Of a DNA stretch of 64,000 bases, positions 1 to 11,331 are shown piece by piece. The DNA lies in the NCBI GenBank assembly GCA_902805475.1, contig CADCSX010000007.1, positions 1,426,001 to 1,490,000 of the forward strand. The letters are read 5' to 3'. The translations under genes were made by a program, and so were the position numbers. Every line of letters begins with the position of its first letter. The stretch's first letter is position 1. A model generated the notes under the pieces. It was not told the origin of the DNA and searched no databases. It saw nothing but the letters and a program-made list of their open reading frames with translations. This DNA comes from Entonaema liquescens. Lineage: Eukaryota; Ascomycota; Sordariomycetes; Xylariales; Xylariaceae.

Positions 1-1761
1 TCCGTCCTGTCGGGAACAAGGGTGCCTACATGGTACACCATCCATTTACGACGCAGTCTTTTTTTTTTTCTTTTTTTTTTTTCTCATTCCTCCCCCTTTT
101 TTTTTGGTTTTTTATCTATCAGATCATCTCCAGCGAATCCCGAACAACCTGTTGTATTACGATGCTAACTCATGCAAGCCAATTAATCCAGCAGCGTATA
201 ATAGTGTAGAAGGTAACGAGAGTAGCAAGGCGACCTACGCAAGCTCACTTCCACTGGATAGGAGGCTCGAAGGGTCGGGTATGTAGTGCGGTATGTAGTA
301 TCATATTCATGTCCGATGGTTTTAGCTGCGTCGGCTGCAATATCGGTGGATGTTACTAGACCAGGGCCGGTAGTTGTCGTAGTAGTTCTAAGCGTTAGCC
401 AGTTCTGCGAAACCTCGACCCCCTTTTAGTTCTGGGTCGTCTAGTACAGATGTGCTGGATGTTTCAAAATAAAGATTGACGGTGATCGACTAAGGTCTTA
501 GGTCTATTCCCGGCTAGAATTCTCCATCAGGGCATGTGGCGTGATATCGAAGGCTTCTTAGGGGATTCTCGGAAGACGAAGAGGCGAAAAACAAAAAAAA
601 ACAAGAGGAAAAAAAAGGGAAATAGGAGTGACAGAATACTAAACCGGACTTTTCGAAGGAGGTGCCGAAAACGGCGACGCGTTGTAGTTCCGAAGCGAGT
701 CAGCTCAGGTTAGGGAATGGTTAGGGAATGGTTAAGGAGAGTTAGGTTGTATTCTGGCAGTTCTGGATTGCCGATCAGATCAGCGAATATCCACTTGGCG
801 TCGTCGACATTTGACACTTAAATTGGAATCGATAAGCAGCTGAACCTAGTAATTCCCTCCCCTAATCGCTGATTGCTAATTGCTAATTGCTCTGTATCTA
901 TCTCCCCTATCTCTTTTGCCTAACATTCAACGTATCCGCCTTCGTTGGACAACGGTGATACACGGACGATACATCAAATGCATCTTAGTTACATCTTAAG
1001 GTATGTGGGTGGCCGTTTCAGATACCACGACAGTAGTATTGTAGATAGATAGTAGACTTACACGAGATAAGAAGCAGTAGCTTTTCTTAGCCAATGACAA
1101 TGTCTAAGATGATGTGATATATTCGCCTCAATACTGGGAATAGTATCGGCAAAACAAGCTTACTTTCTAGATCATTGATAAGGTTCTTAGTATGGTTCAA
1201 GCATTCTCCGTTGTCAGCTTGAATGAAACTGAAAGAGCTCATAAATCAAGGGTTCTTGAAATTCATGCAGCAAAGAGGTTGAAGAGCCTGTATGATAAGA
1301 GTTTGGGGACATGCAGCCTACCTAGTATGAAGGAAATAGAGCTCAGGTAACGTCTATGATGCTAAGAGGGTAGTTATTTCAAGGCATAGGTAGTCGTATA
1401 TGAGATCAATATTTGAATTGTCTACCTAATAATGAGGGGAATATATAAATTGCCCGGAACAAAGGATTGAATGATAGAATATACGTAGGTAGCTTTTGGT
1501 TTCACACCCCGTGAAGCATTGCTGCGTGTCCCAACTGTATCATGAAGATTAGTATAGTACACCATCTTCAATGCCCCTATTCAATATTAAAAATACACCA
1601 TTTTATCAGTAGCCTAGCTACACTTACACGTTTTTATTTCATAGATGAAGAGAGAATAAAGATAAACCCAAACTCCACTACCCTTTTCCGATCCAATATC
1701 AAAAACTTTTTAAAGACCGGTGTATGCAAATATTAATATGGAGTGTTGTTATTCCTCCAGT
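1..1761. other. Intergenic, no supported gene
   Basis: No coding signal was found on either strand. It holds a pyrimidine tract at 58-112, an A-rich tract at about 590-620 and an 11-bp direct repeat at 708-737. The right end is probably the 3' flank of the PQ-loop gene that stops at 1762. Confidence 0.6.
708..737. repeat. 11-bp tandem repeat
   Basis: About 2.6 copies of GGTTAGGGAAT in noncoding DNA. It contains TTAGGG but the spacing is not that of a telomere array. Confidence 0.8.
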
Positions 1762-2913
1762 TTACGGAATATATGGAAGACCTGAACCAGCTCGCTGAAG
1801 GAGTGGCCGATCATCGAGTCGTCGTTCATCGACGCTGGCTTCTTCATCTTCGATCGCCTCGTCGTCTTCGTCAGCTGAGTCATCCTTACTGTAGATGAAG
1901 AACTGGACGAATATGCCTAGATCTAAGAGCAAGGTGCCTAAGCTACCAGCTAACCAACTGGAATTGACAAGTATATATCTTCCATATATCCGCTCTGCCT
2001 CACCAGGCTGGCATCGTGATCCAGCACAGTGAGGCTCATAGGCAAAGATAGAAAGGACATATGTCAAATTTCCCAGGCAAGCAAAGAGGAAGAATAGAAT
2101 GCTCACGCCCTCGGTTGACTTGCGTCGCCAATTAAGCAGTAACTGAGGGAGCCTTGAGCCGAGGTAAAGAAGAGCACATAACCAACCAAAGATTTGGCCC
2201 CAAAGGTCGAATGAAGGAAGACCCTCATCCGCGGGCGAATCGGGCTGGCCGTTTGAATACTGCCTACTCAGTAGCCATCCAAGTACGCCCGCTACGCAGA
2301 CCATGAGGACTGCCACCAAATTCCATATTACTGACTGTAGTCTCGTTGGCGTAGGCGGGGGTGTAGCCGGGGCTTCCGATACCATTGGCACCGTTGGATT
2401 TAGGTGAGACCACCCGCTACCTCTTCTTTCCCTCTCATTAAAATGGCCATTTAATAATCCTGTTCTTTCTGTAGGCTCGCCAACGACTATGACGGTCGGG
2501 GTTTTCGGTTGAGGGGGCGGGATTTCGTCCTTCCAGGTAAAGCCCTTATAGTAGAAGCATTGCGCCAAGAGAACGAAGTCGGCTATGGTGTAGTAGATGG
2601 CCAGAATAAGCATTGTCGGCAATACGCCTTGGAGGATAGCACCAAGTATATTGAAGACATCTCCAAGGAGCCAGAGGATAATAAAAGGGACAGACAACCC
2701 ATCGGCGGAGCCTCGTCGGAAATTTTCTATGATTTGGGGAGAGAAGACAACGACCCACGCCGCAATCGAGATAGAGCTACACAAAATCAAGAGACGTTAG
2801 TATAGAAAAAGAAACCCAGGCCTTGTGCTAATGTTAGAGGAGTTCACTGCTCACCCGCAGATACCTGATATCGCTTCGACATCGAGGTTCAGAGGCCCCG
2901 TAGGAGGAGCCAT
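1762..2913 (-). CDS. PQ-loop vacuolar membrane transporter (Ypq/PQLC2-like)
   Basis: Two exons, 2855-2913 and 1762-2776, separated by a 78-nt intron (GTGAGC donor, TGTAG acceptor), give 357 aa. The first exon adds the conserved N-terminus: after splicing the residues before SISIAAW read ISGICG, as in this family. Two PQ-loop motifs are visible, Pro-Gln at residues 33-34 (FSPQ) and 230-231 (RLPQ), each inside a hydrophobic helix pair, with a polar Pro-rich loop of about 80 residues between the halves and an acidic C-terminal tail. Known Ypq1-3/PQLC2 proteins are seven-helix exporters of basic amino acids in the vacuole or lysosome membrane; that substrate is inferred from family. Stm1-type paralogues are the alternative. 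It diverges from the NPY1 gene. Confidence 0.9.
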
Positions 2914-4281
2914 CTGTAGCGTGAGTTCAGGGGTCTACGGGTAGTGTGATGGGACCGACGTCGAGGGGTAACTAAAGCTTCAATGGCATATAGAAAAGAT
3001 ATTATTGAAGATAATGTAGTAGCATATAGGAGCTTAGAACATAAGAAATATTATTCAGCTAATAAATCTGTAACAGCTATAAGCTACAGTTGGGAAACGA
3101 GTTTGTGTTTGCGAAAGGAATTTTCCAAGATGACGGAACTGGGGAGGTTGCGCCATAGCGGCATAGCGGCATAGCGGCATAACCCCCGGAACAAGAAAAC
3201 TGAAAAAAAGTTTCTGTTCCTAGGCTAGTTACCTCCCTGATGACGCACAAATCTTACCCCACATGCATGCGTTCTGCGGGGGGATGCTGAACCCTTTTTT
3301 TTTTTTTTTTGATTCAACACCGATAGGGCTATCGTTACACACCTAATGTTGTCCCGGATCTAATATAAGACTTCCCCGTATGACAAGATTTCGAGATCTT
3401 TGAAACGAACCCGCTCAATATTGTTCATAAATAATTCTTAACCCTAATCTCCATTTATCTGCTTCATAAATCGTAACATTCGATTAGTGATCAAAAGACA
3501 GTTAGGAAATTTAAAATAAGCTGACGACATTTTACTTCAGGCTTTAGAGAAAAACCATTTAACTTGTAACATCGGTACCTACGTGTTCCTGCAGGTAGCT
3601 GAGGTTCGGAGCCAATGGCAGAAAACTGTAACAACCTTTTCCCGCAAAGCGCCAGCAATTAGTATCGGCGAATCAGAGGAGCAGCTATAAAATTACTCAT
3701 ACACAGATAAAGCTATCGCCATCATGACTCTATTAGAGAGAAAAGCTCTGTATTACCAATCAGAATAGCGTCAAAAGAGAGTGCTGATTTTGTAAGTACC
3801 ATACTAACAATCAGCACATTTCCTTGACCAGATAACTTTACTAAAGATCATATAATATTCTCAAAAGAAACATTAAAACTATCTTTAGAGGTAATCTTAT
3901 ACCAAAATAAGTTTTTAGATTATTTACTGTTTATTATAGCCCTCAGGATTCCTTTATAAAAGAATATCTCTGTTAGGTGTTTATTCTGTATTCTGGCGGC
4001 AATCTGCCGATCAATAGATATACACATTCCGCATAGAAAATAACGTGTAATATGTAAGAAGTAGTTACTAACTCCCCCAAATCCGGATGGACCCGTATTA
4101 TTCAGTTGCTACTTAAGAGGTTAGAGTCTTCCTCGTATTGTTTTTTGTCAATATAGTTTACTTTTTCTCAACCGCCTTTGCTTCTTTGAGTCTTCATAAG
4201 CAAACCCCACATCAGTAACTGTATGAGCCTTTAATAGACACCTCCAACAAGTAGCAAGAAAAAAAAAATCATTAAAGCGTA
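2914..4281. other. Divergent intergenic region (PQ-loop / NPY1)
   Basis: Probably holds both promoters. It contains an 8-bp tandem repeat at 3153-3181 and a T-run near 3294-3310, and is AT-rich from 3350 to 4150 with no open frame worth calling. Confidence 0.6.
3153..3181. repeat. 8-bp tandem repeat (GCATAGCG)
   Basis: About 3.5 copies of GCATAGCG, imperfect at both ends, in the divergent promoter region. Confidence 0.8.
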
Positions 4282-5561
4282 ATGGGGCACCCGACTCCGG
4301 ATCTCCCGGTTCTTGCTGAAGACGACTCGATGTTATCGAGGAAATTCGGCCGTGAGGTCGCCAACTATTTTAGCGGTAGCCCGTTGAACCGAATCTCATT
4401 TCTAAGGACAGATTATGGCTTTCTGCGCGCTGCTTTCGCTCACCCAAGCGCGGCATTTTTACTACTAGATAATCTGTCGCCTTCTGCGAAAGACCTCGCA
4501 AATTTATCCTATGTTTCTAGAGATATCGTGGTCCCGCTAACGGGAGAGGAGCCTTTCAAAAACTCGGAGCAGGAACAGCTCAAAGACTTCAACTCGGCTG
4601 TCACACAACCTGTCGTTCTGTTCCTCGGTATCGATGAGAAGAAGCCTGACTTCCAATATCGTGACTACAAAGGCAAACCATACTTTGCTGTCGATATCAC
4701 GCCGAAGGGTACCATCGAGGCTAAAGCTAAGAGTATCGTGGATATTGTTAAGGCCAGCGGGGTTTCTTTCGTCGATGGGAGGAGGCTTCTAACTCTAAAC
4801 GCTCCGGATGGTACGTATTAACTAGTCTTATTCTTGAAAGACGGCATGCTAATGGTGGAATAGCGGCTATATATGCGGAAGCTCGTGCCTTGCTTGATTG
4901 GAATAGCCGGAATCCGTTCTGCGGTGGCTGTGGACAGCGAACCACGTCTATCAACGCTGGTTGGAAACGGTCCTGTCCGCCAACAGATCTGGCAGATGTT
5001 CCCGAAGGGGGTGCACCAAAGGAGAGAGCAGACTGCCCCACTAGACATGGCATAAGTAACCTTAGTTTCCCGCGGACGGATCCTACCGTGATTATGGCTG
5101 TGGTTTCGGCTGATGGTACCAAAATTCTTCTTGGTCGAAACAAGCGATTTCCTCCCTACTGGTTCAGTACGCTCGCGGGATTCCTCGAACCCGGAGAGTC
5201 CATTGAGGAAGCGGTCCGTCGCGAGACTTGGGAGGAAAGCGGCGTGACGGTTGGACGTGTCGTAATCCACAGCTCGCAACCATGGCCTTTCCCCGCCAAC
5301 TTAATGATTGGCGCGATCGGCCAGGCCACTCCTGGCGGCGAGACGATTCACCTTGGTCACGACGAAGAATTGAATGACGCTAGATGGTTCTCCTTCGATG
5401 AAGTAAAAGAAGGGTTAGCGTTTGGCGTTAGCGGGTTAGGAGAAGCAGCGCCAGCGGGATATAGGGAGGGAGCCTTAAGGTTACCACCACAGACGGCTAT
5501 CGCTAACCAGCTAATTCAAGCGGTCCTTAAAGGCTACCTGGAGGCCGTGCCCAAGATATAA
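4282..5561 (+). CDS. NPY1: NADH pyrophosphatase (Nudix, NudC/Npy1 family)
   Basis: Two exons, 4282-4810 and 4864-5561, flank a 53-nt intron (GTACGT donor, TGCTAAT branch, AATAG acceptor) and give 408 aa. A zinc ribbon is made by Cys196, Cys199, Cys214 and Cys234. The Nudix box GX5EX7REUXEEXGU spans residues 282-304, with Thr in place of the usual hydrophobic residue after RE. The family-specific SQPWPFP motif is at 314-320. Together these identify the NADH/NAD-capped RNA pyrophosphatase group, which cleaves NADH to NMNH and AMP. Yeast Npy1 is peroxisomal, but this protein ends in PKI, which is not a canonical PTS1, so location is open. The ATG at 4282 is the first of the frame and needs no further exon. 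Confidence 0.95.
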
Positions 5562-6827
5562 CCAAGCCCGCAACGGTGAATAGCGTTATTCTCTCGAGGC
5601 GCGAGGCGTTGATTTGGACAGTTGGGGGTCATTGATGACGACAGGCGAAGCGACTTATAGATGCAATGAAGAATTAGACATAGAGCACCTAAACTAGCAG
5701 CAGAGTGGAAGGGCAATAGATACGCGCAGTTAAAGCTAGACACGCCGAGCCAGCTGTTCGTTGAACCTATGGCTTGTATATAGATGTTCATATATGGATA
5801 TATGTACCTAATATATACTATATACCTACCTACGTACCTATTTACTTTATCGTAGAGTAAAAAAGAAAAAAAAAGGAAAATACACAAATCAATGCCTTGC
5901 TACCGAAGTTTCGTTAAGAGTACCTAGTAGCAACGATCAATCTATGTTCCCACCTTCAACACATTGGATTTTCTTTCTCTCATTAAAGCTCCGCGCTTGC
6001 ACATGAAAATGATACTTAGGTACGCACTTACATAGTAAGCATCACGTGCGTCTGTTGCAAAACATGGTGGGGCCCGTCCACTGGTTGGGTGGGCGTCGAT
6101 AGGGTGCCCCACCTGGAATTGGCCTTTAAATATTTTCGCTACGCGCCTCGCCTTTGAAAAATTTCTTCTTTTCCTTTCCTCATCATCAGTATGGGTTAAA
6201 TCTACATCGTCAAATGTTTATTTAATTCAGATGGAGGCTCCACTACGGTGGCTTGCTGAGGGTTATCATCTTATTCACAATGGGTTTCCTTCCGTTCCCG
6301 GCCTCCTTTAGCAATACCGAACAGCACTCCCAATAGCCGTAGACGCCAGCTCCTCCTGGTTTTCGACTGTGGCGTGTTCGTAACATTTTCAGCTGATATG
6401 TTGTATCTTCATATTCAATAATTTCTGCGCAATGAATAGTTTCCGAGCTGCTGTAGTTCACAATTAAAACGTACTAGTTCGCTAGGAATTGCCATGGAAT
6501 CAGACTAGAAGGCTACTGTAAAATTTGCGTCTCGACAGCCCACAAATTTAAAAACTGATAATTTAGGTGTCGAATTAGTTTAAGGTACACATAGTTTATT
6601 TTCTAGGTAAACCGCGCGTACGTTATTCGTGTGTAATCTTCTACATTGATGATCCGGTGCTGAAACCATGGGATCACTAGAAATGCACAAGACAACTGCT
6701 ACAATTTTGGAACAGAAATATAGTCTGGGAGGTTTAGTTTATTTGCCCTATCTGAGCGCTGTAACTACATCATAAGTGCTAGCGCTACCAGTACTACGTC
6801 CTCCAGTGACTTGTGCCGAAAAAGCGT
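5562..6827. other. Convergent intergenic region (NPY1 / uL1)
   Basis: Probably contains both 3' UTRs. A TACCTA-rich patch lies at 5795-5842 followed by an A-rich run. A 72-codon minus-strand ORF at 6243-6461 has no supporting features. Confidence 0.6.
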
Positions 6828-7669
6828 CTAGTAAAGGCGCTTAGGGGGAGACATGGTAGCCTTGATGGTCAAGCTACCAACGTTCTGCCAGCCCTTCTTC
6901 AGCAACGAGACAAGGTAGTTAATAGCCAACATGATGTTGCCGACTAGCTCATCCTGGGTCATGCCAACGTTTCCGACGGCGACACCCATGCAGAGAACCT
7001 TCTTGAGCTGGAACTTGATCGTGGACTTGACTTCGTTGATCTTGCCAGTAAGATCGTCGGCGTGGGAGACAGGAGTAGGGAATTTACCAGCTGGAATTAA
7101 ACTGTTAGTTTGCATTTCTGCTGGGAGACGTACATGATTTCACTTACCCTTGGACAGACCAGGACCCAAGAGACGGGGAATCTGCTTGATCAAAGCCTCG
7201 GAAGCGACGAAAGCATCGTACTTGCGAGCAAGCTTCTTGATAAGCTTCTTGTTCTTGTTGAGCTTCTTCAAGTCATCAGCAGACATAGCGTCAACACCAC
7301 CGTGCTTAGCACGGTCAAGATCGTGCTGGTCACCCAAGATGCTGTGTCTCGCATGTTAGCCAACGCTGATTTGGCGATAAACGGTTTGGAAAGGAATATA
7401 AGTACCAGATGCTCATGTTGGGGCGAGGGATGGCAGGCAGCTTGATGGTGCCGGAGAAACGCTTATCACGCTGAGGGTCATAGTTCTTGAGGCCGATCTG
7501 GAGTTCGACGGTCTCGAGGAAGTTCCGCTTCTTGGTGTTGAGGGAGTAGTCAAGCAGTTCGCTGACGTTGTTACGCACTCCGGCTGTAGCGGGGTAGAAA
7601 TATCAGTATATTATCGCTATTGCTGTTTTCATTATTGATATAGTACGTACCGACTGTGATTTTCGACAT
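6828..7669 (-). CDS. RPL1: 60S ribosomal protein uL1 (L10a)
   Basis: Four exons on the minus strand, 7651-7669, 7406-7583, 7148-7341 and 6828-7090, give 217 aa, the standard length of eukaryotic uL1. The introns are 67, 64 and 57 nt with canonical ends, and every junction keeps phase. The first exon encodes only MSKITV plus one base. Recognisable family stretches include the N-terminal RNNVSELL, CILGDQHD at the exon 2/3 junction, and the C-terminal TIKATMSPPKRLY. It belongs to the L1 stalk of the large subunit and acts in the cytoplasmic ribosome. The upstream region has two AGTCACA elements (see 7804-7818), a pattern known from ribosomal-protein promoters. Confidence 0.97.
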
Positions 7670-7754
7670 GATGACAGTCTTCCAATAGAGGAACTCTAAT
7701 GGTGAGGATTACTGCGTAAAGTTGGGTTATGAAAATTGGAAAGCCGACGCTGAT

Positions 7755-7776
7755 GCGAAACTGCGAAACTGCGAAA
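7755..7776. repeat. 8-bp tandem repeat (GCGAAACT)
   Basis: Nearly three copies of GCGAAACT about 90-105 bp upstream of the uL1 start codon. Confidence 0.7.
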
Positions 7777-7803
7777 AGTAGAAGGATTTAAATTTTGTGA
7801 TTT

Positions 7804-7818
7804 TGTGACTTTGTGACT
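7804..7818 (-). promoter_or_regulatory. HomolD-like element pair upstream of uL1
   Basis: Read on the gene strand, AGTCACA occurs twice, at 7804-7810 and 7812-7818, about 135-150 bp upstream of the ATG. The HomolD box (CAGTCACA) is an established ribosomal-protein core promoter element in fission yeast and is enriched upstream of such genes in other ascomycetes. The match here lacks the leading C, so function is inferred. Confidence 0.45.
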
Positions 7819-9808
7819 TTTGTGGGCTTGAGGTACCGAGCTAATAAAAGTGGAGAGCATTATCGGGGTACCTACTTTCCCACTTACATAATGATACCTT
7901 ATGTAATCATAACCCCATACCTACGTGTATGGCTTTGAGACATGGCGAGTGATTTCTCAGAGACATACATACCATACCTACCTAGGTAACCCATCATACC
8001 TACAACAATACCTACAATAGGAAACCTACATTTCATTCCAAAGAGTTGATATTATCCTAAGGTACTGGCTCCTGTACCCGTAAGGCGTTCTTTGAAAAGC
8101 CAATCGAGCTTTAGGATTTATATACCTGTGTCATGATGGCTTTGAATCTACTCAACCACGAGAACGATATTGTTACCTCCTATGAAACATGGACGCGCAG
8201 CAACTCTATTTGCGTCGTATATTAGGTATCACAACGTCAGCCTTGGTACGGTTGTACGATTTCGCTTCGATACGTCCTTCTTAGATCTGTGGCAGTGTTT
8301 GATCCGGGTTACCATAATCGTCATCTGAGCCTTATGGTTATCTGCCAAGCGACTATGAACCCGGCCTATCTCAAAGGCGGGCATATCGTAGCTGGAGTTC
8401 ACCTCTCTACCAGAGCCAGGCCAACCAACTGCCTTCAGATTTTTTTTACTTTATCGCGGCTCAACTATTCAAGAATAGCCAAGACATACGTTTATTAATA
8501 TGGTCTTATACGTATATTAGAAGTTTGTGTTACTTCTTGTAACCCGAAAATATCCTGTTCGACAGACATCTGATACAGAACACGGATCTGTTGAAAGTTC
8601 AAGCTCTATCGCTTATGGGTGTTCTCTACCAGCTGAAGATTTTTTTTGTTGGTCAATAGTTTTCGATCTAGGAGGGTGGGATAATGGCGACGTGAAATGC
8701 TACAGCCCTCCATCCTGCAGTGCAACGTCCATCCTACAGGCGAGTTCCCCCCTTAGGCGATATGCGCGCTTTTGTAGACGATGAAGGTGATCGCTCCCCA
8801 TGCTCTGAACGCCTTGCCTACTTGCCACTCAGCTCTGGTCCACAGTTGGATCGTATGGTATTCCGAACGGACCAATCTTGTCAAGGTTCCATAGGTGAAA
8901 GTACGCTACCATCTCACAGACTAGCGGAAAAGGTGCTCAACCGCTGCCTAATCGCATCCGCGCGGCTCTCTGTCGATGATGTCCCTATCTGCTATTTTCT
9001 ATGGATTCTGCACCCTTTCAACATATTCTTAAATACTGCAAGATATATACTTAATATCGATCTAATCTACTAAGGACGTGAAGCTGATATCACTCATGAG
9101 TTGGACTTTTCGACAAACTACTTGGATCAAAGGCTTGTCATATTCTCCCGCTGGTTCTTTCATCTTGATACTTGTTAAACGCCCCTTGGGCTGACATGGG
9201 CCTCGATATGCAAGCCATAAGTGACCCGCATCCGTCTACCCGTATGCTTGCCCTTTACGCTATCTCCTTTCCCCAGATGGTACTTTCGGCCCCCGTGTAC
9301 TGGGGGCAGGAACTATATGTCGGCCAATTTGAGAAACGCACAAGTACTCATGGCTGCCTCGGAGCGTTTCCAAGTGGGAGAAATGTCTGGGCTGTTCCGA
9401 TGACCCTTGTCGCCATCGAAAACCTCATCCACAGGTATGTGGTAACACTAAGACTCAATAATAGAGACCGTTTATCTACCTTTAGTGAGTCGATGTTAAC
9501 TTCTTCCCTCATATCTAGGCTGCGGGATGTCTAGTGCTACTCGAAATACCGGGCCATATATGTTATATTAACGACTCCAGAATCCAGGAATCTACTAAAT
9601 GGTACTTGCCTTAGGTACTCAATGCGACATATCGGCCTTGAATCCCCTCTATTGGCAAACATACTATCTTCATTTCGAGGTCGATTAGCTCAAGGCGATT
9701 GTTACATTTAGTCAAGGCTACCATTCCCATAAGGGTGGTATAGACCATTGTAAAAGCCTCTTATAATCCCATCATCCAAGATATCTCGTGGTTATAAGCA
9801 AGGATTTC

Positions 9809-11331
9809 ATGAATCGCAAGATGCGACCACCTCCTTTCACGGCTCACATCAGGCATCCAAAAGAACAACCAGCTAAGGGAAATGTGGGGGGACACTTGGG
9901 GATGGTCGTTGGTATCATACTTACCAGTCTCGCTACCGTTACTTTGATAATACGCTTCTATACACGTCGGCGGCTGACTCGGGGATTCGGGCTTGACGAT
10001 ATCTTCATTGCACTCGCATTCGTACGTCAAAGCTTCAACAGTGCCTCACCAATGACACACACTGACACCCAGTAGTTTCCTACTACTGCATTTACTATAA
10101 TGGGCATCATTTCTCAGGAGAAATTCCACCGAAAATCCCAAAATAAAGATGAAAACCCAGCTGTCAGTGTCATACGAATACTGTAAGGCCTTCATTGTTG
10201 TTCTAATAAGTGAGGTGGATTTATATTAATACATCCTTTACAGGTTCGCCAACCAAATCTTATTCGACCTCGCAACCAGCTTAACCAAGTTGTCGATATT
10301 AATACTGCTCTATCGACTTACGACTGCATCAAGGGACCGCAATGTGACCATCGCCGTACTAATATCAATAGGGGCTATTAGCGTCAATTGTGTCGTCTTC
10401 ATCATTGTTAGCCTTTTCCAATGCACGTACGTTCACTAGCACGCGAGTAATAACCAGGGGTGGCAATCTAACAGTATAACTTATTAGGCTTATGCCAACC
10501 GATTGGGATATTAATGACCAGTCACCAGGACATTGTATTGATTGGGCTGTTCACATGTTTGCAGCTAGTATCGTCAATGTCGCTACCGACTGCCTTGTTG
10601 TACTCCTACCTATCTGGATGGCCCTTGGATTAAACTTGCCTATTAAGCAAGTAGGTATGGTTATCTTCTTATTCGGACTTGGTATCATTGCGTGTTCCGC
10701 AGGGATTGCAAGGAGTCATTATGCGTGGAACTTGGTTCATGCTGGTCATTCCAATGATTCCAATGATCACTGGGCTGTCTGGTTTGTCAGTATTATTGAG
10801 TTGAACTTTGGTATAGTATGGAAATCACCCAATCACTAAATACGTGGAAGCTCTCGCTAATTGGTCAACAAGATATGTGCTTCAATTCCAGCTATCAGGC
10901 CATTTTTCGCGACCTATCTCCCAGGAAAATTCAAGTCATTACGGCAACGGGGTTCTATGGTAGTCAGGGACAGGATGCCACTGGCCCACCCACCGTCTTT
11001 TGCGACCTTTATTGATCATTCATCGTCATCGTCTTCACTCCTTTTACAGCGCCTAGCGCCACTGCCCTCTAGCCATCAACGCGTCAGTTTTAATAAGCCA
11101 TTACCTCCTCCTATCTTACCAGATCGACGTGTTCGTTTCGAGATTCCATTAGAGCCCGAAGCAGATTTAAACCCGCCCTCCCGTTTACCACAGACGCCTC
11201 CTCGTAGCTATCATAGGGCCGATATATCACCCAGCAACTTACGACCGGAAGATTGGATCTCCATCATGTATCAAGAAAATACGAACCCAACAAATTTGCA
11301 ACAGATACCTGGTCGCGCCGAATTACCCTAA
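9809..11331 (+). CDS. SAT4/rhodopsin-like seven-helix integral membrane protein
   Basis: Five exons, 9809-10021, 10076-10182, 10244-10426, 10488-10815 and 10873-11331, with introns of 54-61 nt that all carry consensus branch sites, give 429 aa. The start at 9809 is the first in-frame ATG; the one at 9821 is possible. Family landmarks are a first helix followed by RFYTRR, the GLDD turn, a helix beginning ANQILFDLATSLTKLSIL, a loop with QCT and PGHCID, and ELNFGII joined across the last intron to CASIPAIRPFF. The C-terminal 110 residues form a Ser/Pro-rich cytoplasmic tail. Fungal members are plasma-membrane proteins, some implicated in host sensing; the molecular role is generally unknown. There is no CFEM domain. 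Confidence 0.87.

Larger units (their letters stand above)
7670..9808. other. Divergent intergenic region with possible decayed coding
   Basis: The left part is the uL1 promoter. A TACCTA-rich patch lies at 7963-8031. Between 8289 and 9534 several medium open frames lie on the plus strand (for example 8720-9073 and 9172-9534) without any motif I recognise and without a consistent splice path. They may be chance ORFs or remains of a lost gene. Confidence 0.5.

Noticed and set aside
708..737. Interstitial telomere repeat
   Set aside because: TTAGGG occurs only twice within an 11-bp unit; not a telomere array.
7110..7445. Plus-strand frames of about 110 codons over uL1
   Set aside because: Shadows of the well-supported uL1 exons on the opposite strand.
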